Origin: Apoda limacodes
Lineage: Eukaryota > Arthropoda > Insecta > Lepidoptera > Limacodidae
DNA length: 64,000 nt
NCBI GenBank assembly: GCA_946406115.1
Contig: OX291548.1
Span: 6,250,373-6,314,372, forward strand
Reading direction: 5' to 3'
Shown here: positions 45,050 to 56,703 of the stretch, piece after piece
How the letters are laid out: each line of letters starts with the position of its first letter
Position numbering within the stretch: position 1 is the stretch's first letter
The notes under the pieces: model-generated
What the model was told of the DNA's origin: nothing
Databases searched by the model: none
The model's input: the letters and a program-made list of their open reading frames with translations, nothing else
Translations under genes and position numbers: made by a program

Positions 45050-45860
45050 TTACATCTGAATATTCTGTACGCAGACGATCTTTCGATCTACAAACAAACT
45101 TACAAAGATCATATTAAAGATGCAATAAGCATCACTATTAGGGGTTTAAAATTAAATCCAGTTAAAAATAAAGCTATAGTTGGCTGAACTAGAGCGTAAA
45201 TTTTGCTTGTATAATACTTGACGATGTCTTTATTCGATACAGTGACCTTGGAATAATGTTTGATAGTTCATTATCTTCGGTATCTCAAATCGAGGAAGTC
45301 AGTAGAAATTTATTTGGAGCTATATCAGCTTTGAAAAAGTTTAAGAAATAGTTACCAACTAGAAGTTAAATGAGGCTTGCCCAATCTATACTACTCCCTA
45401 TCTTAGATTATACTGGCGCTGCTGCCTTCTTTGCTGCTTTATCTTATACGCCTGCCATCTCGATCTCATTGAGGAGCAACTTAACAAACTGGAGCGACTT
45501 CAAAATCAAAGATATGTCTATCCAATTTTCGTACAAAGCTCAAGTGGCTCCCAATTCTCTTTCACCAGAATACACACATTCTTGCTATTTTTTATTGTGC
45601 ACCGTTTGACCCTGCTTATCCTAGATACTTATAGGGCGCTTTGAATACCTTGCTTTTACAATTCTTCAAAGCTCATAATTAAATTCCCTTTTCCTTCGCC
45701 AGCCCCTAACGGAACAGACTACACACCTATGGAACACCATTCAGACATCTCCAGATCAGACAGGCACAGCCTTTGAGCGTTTTAAAAGAACAGCTTAAGT
45801 CCTGTTTTCTGAAACTTTCGCTACACAGAACGTTCACTTATCAACCACACAAAGCTTTGG
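45050..45860 (+). pseudogene. LINE reverse transcriptase remnant, third type
   Basis: Translation begins ILYADDLSIYKQTYKDHIKD (catalytic YADD near 45,070-45,081) and goes on with GLKLNPVKNKAIVG; after frame changes NLFGAISALKKFK, MRLAQSILLPILDYTGAAAF (from 45,370), LEEQLNKLERLQN, then FKAQVAPN-like pieces and near 45,730 an LWNTIQTSPDQTGTAFERFK end. This order (motif C, LNP-x-K block, R-L-A-Q-x-L-L-L-P-I-L-D-Y, E-E-Q-L-N-K-L-E-R-L-Q-N, L-W-N end) fits an insect non-LTR RT of another family from the two minus-strand ones. Many stops; 5'-truncated at motif C. Confidence 0.8.
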
Positions 45861-45940
45861 TAACCTCTACCTTATAAAAATATATAGTATAGTAAGTGTA
45901 TGTATTTACTGTGTTTCACTTATATGTATTAAAAACTTAA

Positions 45941-46101
45941 TTTCCTTGTGTACCTTTTATGTACGGACTCATTTTATATATTTTTTTTACCACATTGGGT
46001 TTCTGAATGTAATTCTTATTACTTTCCTTGTGTAGTTTTTATGTACGGACTCATTTTATATTTTTTTTACCACATTGGGTTTCATAATGTAATTCTTATT
46101 A
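45941..46101 (+). repeat. Two-unit tandem repeat of about 80 bp
   Basis: TTTCCTTGTGTA, TTTTATGTACGGACTCATTT, TTTACCACATTGGGTTTC, ATGTAATTCTTATTA occurs at 45,941-46,022 and 46,023-46,101. It lies in the probable 3' UTR of the LINE remnant just upstream, where internal tandem duplications are common. Confidence 0.8.
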
Positions 46102-47490
46102 TTTCTTATTACCCACTTTCTGATTAATTAGTTGTGTAAGTCAAAATTAACATTTTGTTATTTAATTAAAATCTTTTGTTGTTTTAGATTAGATTAGATG
46201 TAGATTTTTTGTTACTTAATTCTTAATACACAGTCTCACTTTATAAACATTATAAAAATTGTTTGAAAGAAATCGCTTCTTTGCGATAAGGCCGTCTACT
46301 GTGCTCTTTTATTTTAATGATTTAAAAATTGCAAACTTACTACTAAAAAACGGGTAGGAAACAATACATAATATTTGAGTGGTTTGGGTATAACTCATAC
46401 TAAAACAACTCTTATGAGCTTGTGAGGTCATAATATAGTTTTTATTTTTTAATTTTTTTTTATCAGGTTTACCAAAAGTTATTACATCCAGATATATTTT
46501 GCTCAAACAATGAATCTCTATAACTGAGACGTAAAGGTAACAAAGTTAAGTTAAGCACCACTAGCGTACTTAAACTAAGTCTAACTAACTATTTTTAAAT
46601 GAACGTTTTACTTGTTTAAAAATTAACGTTACCCAAGCAAAACCTGAAACAAACTAGAGTTTAAAATTAAAAAATAAAAACTAAACCCTACTCACTCCTT
46701 ACATTCCGTGCAAGTGCTCTACCAAATAAACTACCAAGGTACAAGTCTGGCTGTTTAAAAAAAATTTAAGTTACAAAAGTCTGTCAGAGATAGTTGCTGT
46801 CTTGTTAGATATTAGACATTCAGGTCTGAGAAAAAAAGTTTTATAGTTATGAATCCATTTATATTTTTTTTTTCATATACCATGAATATGAAAAAGAAAA
46901 TTGTTTTTTTTTTTTTACCACTCTTTACTCTGGTCTTTGTTGATTTCTTAATGAACTATAAAAACAATTCGCCAAAAAAAATATTGTATAAATTTTTGCT
47001 GACTTGATGAAACGTAAAACAAACTACTTAATAAATAATAAGAGCTTAGTATATTTAAAGTTTCAAAATTCTCTAGCTTAAAGGCAAATCAACAAGAAAG
47101 CAAGGTAATAAAAACATAGTAATATGGAACAGAGCACATCTATTTATCTATAACAGTTTTGAACCAAAAATGCTGTTTTAACTACAAACGTAATTATAAA
47201 GTGTAAAATAATCTCTTTTGAAATATCCATGCTGTTGGCCTGCTGCCATTTGTCCTAGCCAGAAATTACCTTATCTTATTTAAACATACTACATAATAAT
47301 TTGCACCTTGAAATATTCAAAACTAACTTTTAATAGGTGTGCATGTGTTTCTTTATAGATTCTTATTTCCGCCTGCATAATATTACTCAAACAGTCAAAA
47401 ATATATTCAGATTTACAGACACCTCTATAATTTAATACGGTTTAAAGTTTAAACACAGCCTTTATAATAATAGACAAATTAAAAAAATTG
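46102..47490. other. AT-rich stretch, nothing recognised
   Basis: Only A/T runs and short low-complexity frames. Confidence 0.4.
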
Positions 47491-47711
47491 GACAGTACAC
47501 ACAGCGCCCAAACTAAGCAAAGCTTGTGCTATAGATACCATACAACAGATACAAATACATATTTCTTTGTAAATACATACATTATATACATAGAAAACAT
47601 CCAGTCTAAAGACATTTCATATTTAAACACATTTAATAAATGTTTGTCTTGTGCGAAAATCAAACTTACGCCCTTCAACATTTGGATCAAAACCCACTGA
47701 TCTACGGAGCC
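47491..47711 (-). mobile_element. tRNA-derived SINE, copy 4 (head degraded)
   Basis: The body matches the other copies (ACACAGCGCCCAAACTAAGC, AAAGCTTGTGCT, GTAAATACATACATTATATA, AATGTTTGTCTTGTGCG in plus). The tRNA-like head beyond GTGCGAAAATCAAACTTACG has diverged, so the B-box is weak. Overlapping 70- and 94-codon frames are artefacts. Confidence 0.7.
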
Positions 47712-48093
47712 AGTAAAATATTCACAACTAATAAAAAGAAAGAAAAGTTGTAAAAAAAAATTATAAAAATAAGTAGGACAAAAACAACATGTCACATGAC
47801 GATTGGAATACAAAACAAAACAAAATAATACAAAACTATATCATAAAATTAATGATTGGTGGATGGTTATTGATTTTAAGAACCAAATTCGCTAATTATG
47901 CATTTCCACTCAGTCTTTAAACTTATTAAATTCAAGTACAAAATATTTGTTGAAATTCTGAAATTTGACTTTTTATTTTATTGGTAGTCCTCTCATAGAT
48001 TTTTTTTTCACATTTTTAACACAATGCAATTTTCTTTACGTTTCAAGACTTGGAGAATCATTTGCAATAATAATAATAATAAAAATACAAAAA

Positions 48094-48184
<91 letters not shown>
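48094..48184. repeat. (GT)n microsatellite, about 90 bp
   Basis: One interruption (TATATG) near 48,115-48,120. It is preceded by an ATA-repeat at 48,066-48,083. The four frames across it on both strands are artefacts of the repeat. Confidence 0.95.
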
Positions 48185-48187
<3 letters not shown>

Positions 48188-48605
48188 AGACATATTTTGG
48201 CTTTCGATTCCTCAATAACTACTGGATCTGATGACATATCAATCGATACGAACGTCATGACTTAGATCTGAAAGGATTCTGAAATAAATCGGTCCAGCGG
48301 TTCGTTTTTTATCCGTAAAAAACTGACTTTTTATGCACGCAACATAAATTTCATGTATCGAAGGGTAGTAAAGGGTTTTCGAGGGTGCTGATTTCGATTC
48401 TGAAGTTTAGTTTGTTTGATGTAACTGTGATACAACAAAGAGTATCATTTGACTATTACAGTATAGTATAACGTCACGGCTTTTATTTCACGAAGGGTTA
48501 ACCTGCAAAACAGTAGCTCGATACATACTCATGGCATAATAAGGGGAGTTTTGAGTTTTGCTCAAACATAAATTTAATATAAATTATTCAGTTTAGGCTA
48601 CAATA

Positions 48606-49110
48606 ATTGAGCACTTATGAATGTCACTACGCCATCGGTTCGTAAATCTACAGGGCGGGAGACCTTGTACTGAGAAGAACCGGCAAGAAACTCAGCAAGG
48701 GCATTTCTTTTCTCACTTTCTCTTACAGCGTCCAATCAAAATATTGGAAAATGCCCTCCCTATCATAAAAGGACACTTTCCATTACAAACATAAAAAAAC
48801 ATGAAATATAAAGCACAAGCACAACATAAAAAAAGTATCTAATATAAACAGAGAACAGTTTATGTATTCATCACTAAGAAATAATCAATGTCTTACAGTA
48901 TTAATAAACAAAACAAAAAAGTAAGACTAAATACTAAGAATACAAAGAAGTTTGCAAGAGCAGACCAGCCTCCGCAGGCGGCACCCGTTCACGAGTATGA
49001 CACATGAATCAGCCATCGCTTCGCTCAACCATGTTTTAGGGAACGTAACGACCCGACACACACGCCACCACCGCAGAGACACTTTGAGAGAGCATGACAC
49101 ACTCAAGCAA
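48606..49110 (-). repeat. Interspersed element remnant with AGAAGAACCGGCAAGAAACT
   Basis: ATCGGTTCGTAAATCTACAG, GAGAAGAACCGGCAAGAAAC and TCAGCAAGGGCA are from memory part of a common lepidopteran element. The GC-richer stretch at 48,965-49,085 (CGAGTATGACACATGAATCA, CTCAACCATGTTTTAGGGAA) may be a further part. Boundaries are uncertain. Confidence 0.4.
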
Positions 49111-49132
49111 CTCCAATAAAACTTCGATTGTA

Positions 49133-49401
49133 CTAGTTACAATGTGTGTAGTAACAATTAAAACTATCAATAATATCCTGCAGACTGTCACGTTGCCCTA
49201 GCATGTCTACATATTTTAAATGCAAATTGGCTAATTCACTTTTGAGTTCTGTGTTTTTTTTATAATGTTCATTGCTTCTTCCTCAACATCTTCCCGTTCT
49301 TGTAGTAATTTATCACACAGATCTTTTGACATCTTGAGCTCTTTAAGAGCCACCTTCAGCTTTTCTTCAACACTCTGAAGTACAGCCTTGCGAGTCATCA
49401 T
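49133..49401 (-). pseudogene. Coiled-coil protein reading frame with one frameshift
   Basis: Starting at two consecutive ATGs (49,401), the minus frame reads MMTRKAVLQSVEEKLKVALK, ELKMSKDLCDKLLQEREDVE, EEAMNII, then meets an eight-base A-run (T in plus, 49,254-49,261). Without correction it ends at 49,231 after 56 codons. One base longer, it continues KNTELKSELANLHLKYVDML, GQRDSLQDIIDSFN to a TAG at 49,133, about 89 codons in all. The composition is charged, rich in Glu, Lys and Leu, with heptad-like Leu/Val spacing, as in an alpha-helical coiled coil, and codon use is not simple-repeat. I do not recognise the family. It may be a first or only exon of a small host gene, a retrocopy, or a piece of an element. 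The homopolymer shift could be real or a sequencing error. About 200 bp of GC-richer DNA upstream (49,500-49,620) could be its promoter/5' UTR. Confidence 0.45.
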
Positions 49402-51515
49402 CTCTCATCTTTGATGTGTGATTTATAGGTTAGATTAATTAATTTAAGTTAGATTAATGCAATGAGTAAGTTTTAAAATGTGTATGACAACTAAAAAATA
49501 ATTTTGAAACGATTTACTCCCCGGGAAACGGTTATTTTTCCAAATCCTTTCCAGTGACAGTTGACCGGTATGGGTTGACGCTGAACAGGCTGATATTCTA
49601 CAGTTTCTACACGCAGAGCACCAAACTTTTATTTACACCATAAATTAATATTTTTATTGTAATATAATACTAAATTTTCCAGTTCAAAATAACAATATTT
49701 CACTATTTTTATAATAAAAATGTAGTCAGCTGATACATAGTTTGACTTGTCATGGCCAGTGTTGCCACCCAAAAACATAACATAAAAAAGGAATGAAAAT
49801 CTTTATAAACATGCATATGACAATATTAATATCAACATATTTTATTGATTTAAACGGGTCTCCCGTACGTATTTGTATTTTGCCTAATTATTACACAAAA
49901 CATGTTGTCTCCTGCTTTGGTATTGTTGTTTGATGTTTTCGAAAAACATTTACCGTCAAAATGACTTCAAACGTAGAAGATTTTCAGTTTTAGAAATAGC
50001 AGATTTAGTAGATTTTGTATCAACAAGGACAAGACATTTGATAACCACAGATCATATATACGAACGAAATTATTGATTGTGCCCCGCCCCCTACTCTCGC
50101 GGTGGTAAATATTTAGATGTTTTCCGTCGAGCGTGGCAAGCAAAAACATTGTTTCCATCAACAAAACCAAAGTTTTATCAACAAAAATGTATACCGATGT
50201 TTTGTGTAGATGTTTTTGTGTAATCTTTCGGCGAAACACGAGCAGGACGCAGGACCAAAGAATACATGTGAACATTAATAATAGATATTTTTTAAATTTA
50301 ACCAAAGAAAACCTTGAAATGGCATTTTCATATAAATATTAGCACAATGTAACAAAAGAGATGTTTTGTAGAAATATAATTTTACTGTCAGGGGTCATCA
50401 AAACAGAATTTATGTTCTTTCTCTGGCTCTTATCTACTGTGTACCTCAAATTGTATTGTGGACACTGAACACGCCTGACGAGACTTCAATAGCGTGGTTG
50501 GACAACAGATGCAGGAACCACAAGTCCGGAGATAAGAGGATCTCTGAAATTTGTATAGATATTTTAAGTAAAAATTAATAATTATTTTGTGTAGTGAAAT
50601 AAATAATGTACAATTGAGTATGATATGATGGAATACTAAAGGTTACAATGCTTGACTTTGATGCTGAAAGTTTAAAATTTTAAAGTTTTCTAAGCTTAAA
50701 ATACTATCAAAAGCAAAGGAATAAGTTAAGGTTCTATTTTTAAACTTATCTAGTTGATTTTAAGTGCAGATTTAAAATAGAGAGTTGGGAAAGAGCAGAT
50801 TAATAACACTTTTTAAGGGTACCAAACTGCTAAAAAGGTACCATTACAGAAAGTCTGTTCATCTGTCTTTATGCTACGACAGTTTACTCATCAACTTTAA
50901 ATACTACATTAACAGACTTAAAATATTTGTTGAGTTGTAAAGCTTACTTGCTTGCATTTATTTAAAAGAGAAAGAATGAACATAGTTTTATTGTTATTCA
51001 ATATGTGATCTAAATATGGGTTCGCAATGTGAGAATAGAGATACTTCGGCAAGGTGTTATCTGTAAGGGGTTTGTTTGTAAATTCCAAAACTATTATTTT
51101 TAATTCATTTTATTTGATTTACGTAGTTTTTAATATACAACCAAAAAATCACAAAAATTGCTAGCAAAAATCTGAAATAATATAGATAGGTAAGATTTAA
51201 TATATATTTTACAGAAAATCAAAAAGAACATTCATATTTAATATTCGTGTAAGTAAAAAAAAAACACTTTTAAAATTATGTACGGAACCTCGGTTGCACG
51301 TATTTATAATTCGTACTTCTATTGACCTTACGACCCTTTTAGACTCTTTTTAGACAATTTACGGCTCCCTACGTGGCGACTGGATGCTCTGGCAGCTAAG
51401 CTACGTTGCCACTAAAATGCATGCGCATAAGCTGCACCTCACTCACTCAGTCGCCAACCGAACGCCATTTTGGTCGCTCGCGTATATTTTAGTACATTTG
51501 TGTAACGTTGAAAAA
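49402..51515. other. AT-rich with a GC-rich patch at about 50,070-50,140
   Basis: A 112-codon minus frame (50,305-49,967) and a 69-codon plus frame overlap. The minus frame contains LDGKHLNI, reminiscent of a Harbinger-type catalytic block, but the flanks do not support it, so I do not call a transposase. The patch around 50,080-50,130 resembles a short interspersed element. Confidence 0.3.
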
Positions 51516-51674
51516 ATGAGTTTCGATACCGAAAGATGTATCGTGGAAATTCAAATCCGTCCGTGCTCATGGGATAGTCGAATGATTATTCCGACATTAT
51601 CAGTTTATTTTCTTAAATCTCTATATAGTTTAAAAAAAAAACCACTTCCGCTGCAATCCGATATAAAACGATGA
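51516..51674 (+). pseudogene. N-terminus of a MADF-like domain, truncated
   Basis: The frame from ATG 51,516 begins MSFDTERCIVEIQIRPCSWD. The pattern F-D-x-E-x-x-I-x-E-(V/I)-x-x-R-P-x-x-W-D is how many insect MADF (Myb/SANT-like, DNA-binding) domains start. After about 20 residues the match ends and the rest, to a stop after 52 codons, is unlike the family, which normally needs about 80-90 residues. It could be exon 1 of a split gene (no clear GT donor at the break), a truncated gene copy, or the MADF partner protein of a PIF/Harbinger element. The upstream 120 bp are GC-richer, as at a 5' end. Confidence 0.4.
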
Positions 51675-51689
51675 ACACATAGTTTGCTT

Positions 51690-51880
51690 TTGTTCTTCTT
51701 TTCTTTTTTTATTATCGTCGACGAAACTAATAAATAAGTGCGATCTCCTCTACGTCCATTCCTACGACGTCGTAAAACTGACTGAAGAGTAGCCATGGCT
51801 ACTCTGTTTGGCGACCTTTGGATGCCAGAGGTAGCCATGCGTCGCTGGCGACGTCGCCATGGCATCCCGGTGAGGCAGAG
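51690..51880. other. CG-rich patch with 20-bp perfect palindrome
   Basis: AGAGTAGCCATGGCTACTCT at 51,786-51,805 is a perfect palindrome. Related words (GGCGAC, GGATGC, TAGCCATG) recur on both sides, including upstream near 51,370-51,410. The arginine-rich 86-codon minus frame is a product of this CG-rich sequence. Confidence 0.45.
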
Positions 51881-52882
51881 CTCTAAGATAGAATTTCTGC
51901 TTAAGACACGTCACAACATAGTTTTTCACTTTTCTTATGTTTTTTTTTGTTAATAACATTTTTGAAATACGCATTGGCAATTTTTTTTTGTAACGGTGCT
52001 ATTTCACAGCAGGCAGAACCTTCAGACAGTTACGATGTTCACACAAATGTTTTATTTTTTGTTTAGCACTTTCCGGTGTATTTGACACCTTATAACATCA
52101 AGAATCTGTTTCTTTACGCGCCCAACACTTCCGCAGCATAAGGGTTTAGTTTAGTTGGAAGAGAAACCTTATGTCAAAAAGTCTGAGTTGCCACAGAATA
52201 CCTATAAACTGTAAAACAAAGTTTAGACCTACCTAGTGCGGAACTGCGAGTAAAAATCGCGTGATTTATTCTGCATGGATAATATTTCGCTTACTAGTAA
52301 TCTAAGAAGCTCGAATTCAAAATAGCCTGTGCGTGTCACCTTTCACCTTTATATAAATACATCTTTTACAGAACAACATTAAAAAATAACGCGATATTCG
52401 ATCGTAGTCTGATGTAGGCATTACTGAATAGCGCTAGAAAATCGCACATTTTTGTATGTAGTGCAGTTTGGTACGAGTATATGCTATGTACATACGAGTA
52501 ATTTGTGCAATAAAAATCGCGCGATAACTGTCCTTGTGGTTAGGTTAGAATACAGAACCTTGTAGTCAAACATTTTAAATGCAGTAGACCAAAACCATAG
52601 CTATATCACACACATGTTTTTTCATCGACAGTGTACTGATAAGACCCGCATTCACTCAGTAGAACGATTTTTAAAAAAAGTGAATTGTATATTAAAGGAA
52701 TACTATGGAATCGCCTACTTCTGTTATCAACAGTTAATAGTTAAAAATAAAACATATACCTACTTATTTTGAACCATTAGGTCTATATATGAATCACAAC
52801 GACAGAAGCTAATCATTTCATATATGATCCTTTGTTTGTTTGTCTGTCCTTTCTCCACTTCGAAATGGAGCATCTAATTTTG

Positions 52883-53003
52883 AAGGGTCGTCAACGAGCG
52901 AGTGATACCTCTGGTATTGCAAGCGTTCATAGGCCACGGTGACCGCTTTCCATCAGGCGGACCGTAGGCTTGTTTGCCACCTTAGTGGTATAAAAAAAAA
53001 AAA
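52883..53003 (+). mobile_element. LINE 3'-tail copy 3
   Basis: GAAGGGTCGTCAACGAGCGA, GTGATACCTCTGGTATTGCA, AGCGTTCATAGGCCACGGTG, CATCAGGCGGACCGTAGGCT, TGTTTGCCACCTTAGTGGTA, then an A-run. Only the 3' UTR end is present. Confidence 0.75.
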
Positions 53004-53067
53004 GCTAAAATTTGGCTCAGAGATAGTTACTGAGACGGAGAAGGACATGTGCTACTTTTTCCCGCAG

Positions 53068-53180
53068 GAACTGTAACCAAATTCCACTTAAACGAACTTT
53101 ACCTTGCTACAGTAAACTTCTTCACTATAATTTTAAAAGTTGGTGTAGGAATCCTACGCCGGTAACCAAATTTCATAATA
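53068..53180 (-). repeat. Dispersed repeat family F, copy 3
   Basis: CCCGCAGGAACTGTAACC, CACTTAAACGAACTTTACCT, TACGCCGGTAACCAAATTTC. Reverse of 10,796-10,925. Confidence 0.55.
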
Positions 53181-56100
53181 TTATTTTATATAAATAAATA
53201 AATGTGGTATTATATTAGTTTACTATGTCAGTTTTTTTTAATTCAGTAATTAAATAAAGAGTAACAGAAAGAAACATAAAACGAAGTAGCAGATTAAGAT
53301 CACAACAAAGTTTTGAGATTAAAACTTTTACAGTAAAACAAGGAATTTTACTTAAGCCACGTCCTCATCATTTTCTACTTTATCGAGCTGAATGTATTTC
53401 CGATAAGGCCCGCACCTCCCGCCTGTCGATTTGTTGGAACAATGTTGTCACTCCTGCACTCATAACTTTTAAGTTAAGCCTTTGTTTCAGTACTTACTTA
53501 TATTATTTTTATGTTTAGTATGTTCCAGACTGAGTATTTCATAATAATTCTTTTTAAATCCCTAAACTTTTGTTTTTTTTTATGGTAATGTTTCTGAAAA
53601 AAGAGCAGAACCCTTCTAAGACCATTCCGTTGCCAATGACAAAACTTTATCTCCAAAATTGTTAGCCATAAAAACCTTAAAAATAATAAAACTCTGAAAT
53701 AAAAATAAAGAAATCGTAAAGTGTTTCAAATAAACGAACTCAAGTAGTAAGTAACTCAAATACATTCTGATATCTTTTTTAAGTTTAATTTGCTTTGTTT
53801 TTGAGTTATTCTCATTCCCTGCTCCATTATTTTTAATTAATTTTGTATTTATAACATAAATTAAAATAACATTTTTTTAAATTGGTAGGGTAAAGAGCCG
53901 TATATATCTATCATCTACCTACAACCCTGACCAGCCTCCAAATTATCTAACTCCGATGGTAGTGGCAATCAGTACAAGTCCTTTATTATTGCGTGAACCA
54001 CTGATAAATAAAAGACCCAGCGAGCATAACTATTGAATACCATCCAATAGCAAGTGCGCGACAAAGATAAATCAAAAGTGGAGGAATTTGAATGGATTTG
54101 AAACTAAATCACATTACGATTGTAGTCAGTTAAAAAAATGTGTAATGGCTTTTTTAAGCTTAAGCACCTACCTATTGCTAGTTCAGTTAATAAAAATAAC
54201 ATTAACTTAAAAAACTCACAAAGAAAATCTTCCAGAAAATTAGCACGCCTTTTGAGTCTGAAAGTAACTTAGAAGTAGAAATTAAATTCCTGATCATTTA
54301 GATTAATAATACTGCAAGAAATATGAGATAAGTTTTCTAGTAACCGCAAAGGGCGCCGTTTTCAAAGCGCTGCAAACTGCGAATGTCGAAGTTACAAGTG
54401 TTCTCAAAAGTTTAAATAAGTAGATATCTGTATTGTTGAGTCACTTTGCTTTTTGCTTTTGAAGTGGTTTGCTTAAACTTTTGTCAGCGAAAAACCTAAT
54501 TGTGTGAGCAGTTTCATTACACTTCCATTACTGTTTATTGTTGACAACTGAGAGATGTCAAAATAACTATATATTCCTTTTAAAAAACTTTTTGGTTTAT
54601 GTTTATCATGAACAACAACTTCTAATACTGAAGTGTAACTTGAACTAACCTTGTGAAATTATAATTTGAGTAACATTTTATTGTAATAGGAATTATTATA
54701 TTAATTCTACTTTTGTGCATTTTAAGCGTATATTTTTTGTTAACTTGTTATTTGAGCTTATTTACAATGTATTGTTTTTTCTACTGACGACGCGTGTAGT
54801 CGAGATACCAGAGCGGCCTATGTTGCGTCCACAAATTGTGACGTAACTTAGCTAGTGTGAGCTTAGCATAATTTTGCTGTCTTTGCATCGAATTCTTATA
54901 AAATGTAACAAAAACGTGTAAAAAATTGAGAAAAAGAAATTAAAAGTAGCTCTCTCTACATTTAACAAAGGATGTTTTTTTTTCTCGAACTCTAAGGTAT
55001 GTAGTTAGATAGGTTTTTAAATATACGTATAAGGTCCTAAGTATTTATTTGCATGTGCATACCTTGTATTATATAAAAAGAAACATTTTTTTTTTATCCG
55101 CTTCTCAATATGAAAATAAAATACAATAACTGACAAAAATAATAACATGATAAATATATAATAAATAAAAAGTACATAGTTTTGAACAAAATCTCGTCAC
55201 AATGTGTTTTCACCAAACCCAAACTTTACGCGAGTACGTCACACACTTTCCCGGGCTTTATTTTATAATTAAAACATTTTTTTAATAACAGATAGATTAA
55301 CATATGAGTATAACGGAATGCATTTTTAACAAACAATATGGCCACGGACATCCGGCATCCTACTTCTATCCGGTGCGTCACGGTTGTTGCCCTTCACCCT
55401 AGCGGTCAGTCGACCGGCAAGGCAGTAGCTATTGGCAAGGGTCGAAGGGCTATGGTTAACTGATTCATGGAATAGCTGTGAATTCATTTGATAAAATAAG
55501 CATTTTTTATTGTAATTTGCACGTATTATTTAAACTTATTTTTATAATAACCTTTTTTCAACTTGTTATGTATTTTATAATTATACAAAAATATCGGTAC
55601 GTCAGAATGTACCAGCATACGGATAATAAAATCTATGAGTTTGATGCTTTGTCGGCAAGTAACACCCAAAATTTCACGTAATTGGAGACTATGCATTGGC
55701 CGCGCAATAGGGGTGTAAATATTTTTGATATTTCATATTTTTTTGGGGAATAGATGTCCTTGAAGGATTTTGTGCCTTTTAAAAGTGGCTTCATGAAGTA
55801 TGCTCTTTTTTACAGTTTTGCTCAGAATATGGTACATTGAAACCTCTCAGCTAATATTGTGGTTTATTTTTAACTTTTACAATTTAGATATTACCTTAAA
55901 AGTCTTGAAGCAAAACTGATTATTTTGTATATTATTCCTTATACTATCCTTTTCCAATATATTATTCCTTATGGCAACTGTCCCAACAACCATTTTCATG
56001 ATGAGCTATCCAATATCCATTCTTTCAATAAGAATTCGCTGACAGCTGAAGAGTTCTTTTAAATAAGCGACAGAATTAAATTCAAAATAAATATATTATA

Positions 56101-56703
56101 ATATTAAATAAAATACAAAACCCACTATTTACAAGAATTAAATCAATATTCTTAGATTAAAATTTAAATATCCTATAATCCTTTACTAAAAATTAAAAAT
56201 ATTTACCTATAAAATATTAACCATAACTTTAACCTAACAGCAAAATAAAAAGGAAACTATTCTCTTGATTTTAAATATTCTTAGAGATACGAATATTTAA
56301 AAAGTGGTCATCTATACCGTTATATTTTAGTGTTACTGAAACTTTTAATATTAGGTCACCACACTTTTGACCTTTTTACATAGTATAAATAAAAAAATAT
56401 AACAATAAATTCATATTAACGTCATCATTAATCTCGTCACATTAAAATACAGTTTCGTAATTGACACCGAATTGTATTTAACTTTTCATTCGCTCATCTC
56501 CAATCTTAGAGAGAGTGACAAGTTTGACAGTTTTTATTAGTTTGAGAAAAGAAAAATACCCAAAGAAAAAAATAAATATACAAAAAAATATAAAACCGGC
56601 CGATATGGCGTGTCAGGCCACGCGCAGTGTTGGGTTTCGTAGTATATATTTAATAAGTTTGATAGTTATTACTAGATTCTTGTTAAGCCTACTGTAAGCT
56701 GTA
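53181..56703. other. AT-rich stretch with one GC-rich patch
   Basis: At about 55,330-55,455 a GC-rich patch holds short inverted words (GCCCTTCACCCTAGC against GGCAAGGGTCGAAGGGC) around GGTCAGTCGACCGG. Nothing else recognised. Confidence 0.4.

Noticed and set aside
47965..48258. Four overlapping frames of 61-74 codons
   Set aside because: They are products of the (GT)n tract (Cys-Val or Thr-His runs).
49967..50305. Possible Harbinger transposase piece (LDGKHLNI)
   Set aside because: Only eight residues fit; the residues before and after do not match the DDE block, and the sequence includes what looks like a short interspersed element.
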